11,888 nt of DNA, taken from positions 1 to 11,888 of the forward strand of contig JAEPRB010000598.1 of assembly GCA_016758965.1 (NCBI GenBank), given 5' to 3'. Position numbers and translations under genes: made by a program. Each line of letters opens with the position of its first letter. The stretch's first letter is position 1. The notes beneath the pieces were generated by a model. It searched no databases. It was not told the DNA's origin and saw only the letters and a program-made list of their open reading frames with translations. Positions 10,327-11,888 of the stretch are shown here, one piece after another. Source of the DNA: Circinella minor. Taxonomy: Eukaryota; Mucoromycota; Mucoromycetes; Mucorales; Lichtheimiaceae.

Positions 10327-10682
10327 AAAAAAAGTACTATTGATAAAAGAAGAGGTCTAAATATTTTATCCCCAAATACCCTATTATGTACAATGCAACA
10401 ATACAAGTACAATGGAGCTTCGGAAGGGTTATGTATACTCAACATCAACAAAAGTGTAAAAGTGCAAACGCTTATCACAGCAGGACATGACGAAGCATTT
10501 AGTTCCACGTGCAGCAAATGTATCGCTCTTTTGTTATTTTTCAACGCAAGATTCAAGTCTTACGGTACCGGTGGTTCTGGTTGTATGTTAGTAGCTTTAT
10601 CTTATAACATATGATACAGCAACCATGCGCTCGACATGTTATTCTTTATTCTTGATACTCCGCGGATATGCATATCGATTAA
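10327..10682 (+). repeat. Repeat family E, longer copy
   Basis: Plus-orientation copy of the repeat whose inverted, window-truncated partner is 1-206; 125 bp (10399-10523) are identical between them. It begins at an A-run and ends in GGATATGCATATCGATTAA, the same 3' end seen at 9865-9927. No terminal inverted repeats or target duplications are evident, so the class is unknown. Confidence 0.7.
10393..10614 (+). CDS. Repeat-borne ORF of family E, function unknown
   Basis: A 73-aa frame from the first ATG; the frame is open further upstream to 10327, giving up to 95 codons. It reads MQQYKYNGASEGLC, ILNINKSVKVQTLITAGHDE, a CSKC motif (residues 45-48), a hydrophobic IALLLFF patch, and a Gly-rich GTGGSG stretch near the end. 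Between this copy and 1-206 the differences include one whole-codon deletion and a few amino-acid replacements without a frame break, which favours this strand as the coding one. The reverse strand is also open. It is probably the C-terminal piece of a larger mobile-element or repeat protein; no family recognised. Confidence 0.4.
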   Translation: MQQYKYNGASEGLCILNINKSVKVQTLITAGHDEAFSSTCSKCIALLLFFNARFKSYGTGGSGCMLVALSYNI

Positions 10683-10842
10683 TAAAAAAATATTTGAATG
10701 ATTGCTCTCTTATTCATCCCTGTTTTTTTTTTTGTTTACTTTATTTTATTCACCTATGCCAATAAATGGTGTCTTTGTTCTATATAAACAAATCTCAATA
10801 TAGGCATGCAGAACTTTCGACGTGTATTTTAAAAGGCTGTTA
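10683..10842. other. Spacer between family E and pogo copy 2
   Basis: AT-rich DNA with no gene or repeat that I can identify. It ends in the TA target dinucleotide (10841-10842). Confidence 0.5.
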
Positions 10843-11641
10843 CAGTGAGTATTCGCTAAACCGGTACTCGTTAAACCGGTATTTCGCTAAACTGGTAGTA
10901 TCTCTCTAATATTTTTTATATACTTGGTAAAATACCGGTGATTCGTTAAATCGGTATCCGGTGAGCTTTCCCAAATATTTACCGGGTTTATAATAGTATT
11001 ATTTTATATAATATAATATAATACTAATCTTTTTATTGGTAAATTAGTAACGCAGCTTCTTTTAACGTCATCTCAGCTCTTCCCTTTGTTTTCAGTTGGC
11101 TACTTCTTTTTCGTAGCAATCAAAATACACAAATCATTCTTGTCGTCAAAAGAAAGCTTCTCAATATCTTGTTGATAACAGTGTTTCTTTTTCGCCAACT
11201 TCACACAGATGGTTTTTTCTTTCTCCTGATCTGCATACGTACGTATTTCTTTTCAACTTTGTCATGTACTTGTTCATTACCATTGAATATGTAATTATGT
11301 TGTTGATATAATTCATTTTTACTCGTTTACTCAACTGCTAACCATGGTCCATGATATTAAACACACTTTGTTGTAAATCCAATCTCTGGTTCATTATCAC
11401 TATTTGATGAGTACACAATTGTTATTTTTATCACTAACAGATTAGCTTATAGTAGCAAAGCTAAATTATATGAACTATCATTTTTTTTATCTTATCTGTA
11501 CAGCTTAATTTAACTATAGTTATTTTTCCAGTATATTCTACATATTAGTACCAGCTGCGTTTCAATTCGCTAAACCGGTAATTCGCTAAACAGGTACAAA
11601 TCCTCACATATATTGAGTACCAGTTTAGCGAATACTCACTG
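10843..11641 (-). mobile_element. pogo/Tigger-like element, copy 2, shorter non-autonomous derivative
   Basis: Both ends carry the same CAGTGAGTATTCGCTAAAC terminus as copy 1 and are flanked by TA (10841-10842 and 11642-11643). It is 799 bp, in opposite orientation to copy 1: its right end corresponds to the left end of copy 1 (AATATGTAGAATATAC and AACTATA-TTAAATTAAGCT blocks near 11508-11555). Three tandem iterons lie at 10851-10865, 10866-10880 and 10881-10896. The other end has two ATTCGCTAAAC-GGT units where copy 1 has one. The N-terminal half of the transposase is missing. Confidence 0.88.
11060..11215 (-). pseudogene. Transposase C-terminal remnant in pogo copy 2
   Basis: The minus strand reads KTICVKLAKKKHCYQQDIEK, then LSFDDKNDLCILIATKKK and a TAG. 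After a shift of frame the tail resembles the ERAEMT end of copy 1. It corresponds to KLVEKRHCY...LSLDDKDDL in copy 1. Only this tail of the pogo transposase survives, without any HTH or catalytic residues, so it is certainly non-functional. Confidence 0.7.
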
Positions 11642-11643
11642 TA

Positions 11644-11888
11644 GTCTTTGAAAGTAATATCTTAGAATTTATAAAAAAATATTTCTACAGTAGTTATTTT
11701 TTTATATAAAGTTTTGATGATTCGCTATAATAAAGAAAAAGAAAGAGGTTTTACTCAGCTAACACTTACCTTTATATACTTACTGTTTATTTTCTTATCG
11801 TTTTTTGTACAATATGATAATCGTCATTTCTATACAGAGCTTTATAAGCTCTCTTTTCTACCAGATAAAGACCAGATCGATCCTGTTG
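11644..11888. other. Intergenic, nothing recognised
   Basis: AT-rich sequence after the second pogo copy. No frame, repeat or RNA feature that I can support before the window ends. Confidence 0.5.

Overview
The window looks like nuclear DNA of an early-diverging filamentous fungus, most likely Mucoromycota/Mucorales (inference). It is strongly AT-rich and one gene carries twelve short introns (71-116 nt) with GTAAGT-like donors. There is a compact F-box gene of the kind abundant in these fungi, and the intergenic DNA is packed with decayed DNA-transposon pieces. Nothing looks bacterial, organellar or viral.

Layout. 1-206: inverted partial copy of a repeat (called family E here) whose second copy lies at 10327-10682. 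415-777 and 4343-4672: two arms of a long imperfect inverted repeat (family R) around an F-box gene (1366-2130, + strand, own TATA box) and a 1317-bp pogo/Tigger-like element (3003-4319). That element has TA target duplications, subterminal ACCGGTTTA iterons and a broken, internally deleted transposase. 4675-5446: a MITE-like unit with perfect 26-bp terminal inverted repeats and no gene. 5687-5799: a small hairpin next to a possible coding relic.

5977-8756 (- strand) is the main host gene: a 13-exon Chk2/Cds1-type DNA-damage-checkpoint kinase (FHA domain followed by a Ser/Thr kinase domain, 546 aa as assembled). All splice junctions keep frame and all core kinase motifs are present. Its frame is closed by a TAA, but the same frame stays open for another 50 codons and contains a TQ site, so the C-terminus may be truncated. 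MluI-box-like sequences (ACGCGT, ACGCG) lie about 230 bp upstream of its ATG.

8757-10326 holds no convincing intact gene, only a short minus-strand coding relic (9218-9330) and a diverged piece of the family E 3' end. 10327-10682 is the longer family E copy with a conserved reading frame. 10843-11641 is a second, shorter pogo-like derivative of the same family in opposite orientation. The last 250 bases are empty.

The two host genes do not form an operon or an evident pathway, and no new defence-like or biosynthetic system is visible. The most useful leads are the interrupted C-terminus of the kinase, the iteron architecture and shared deletions of the two pogo derivatives, the F-box gene enclosed by long inverted arms, and the protein-like constraint in family E.
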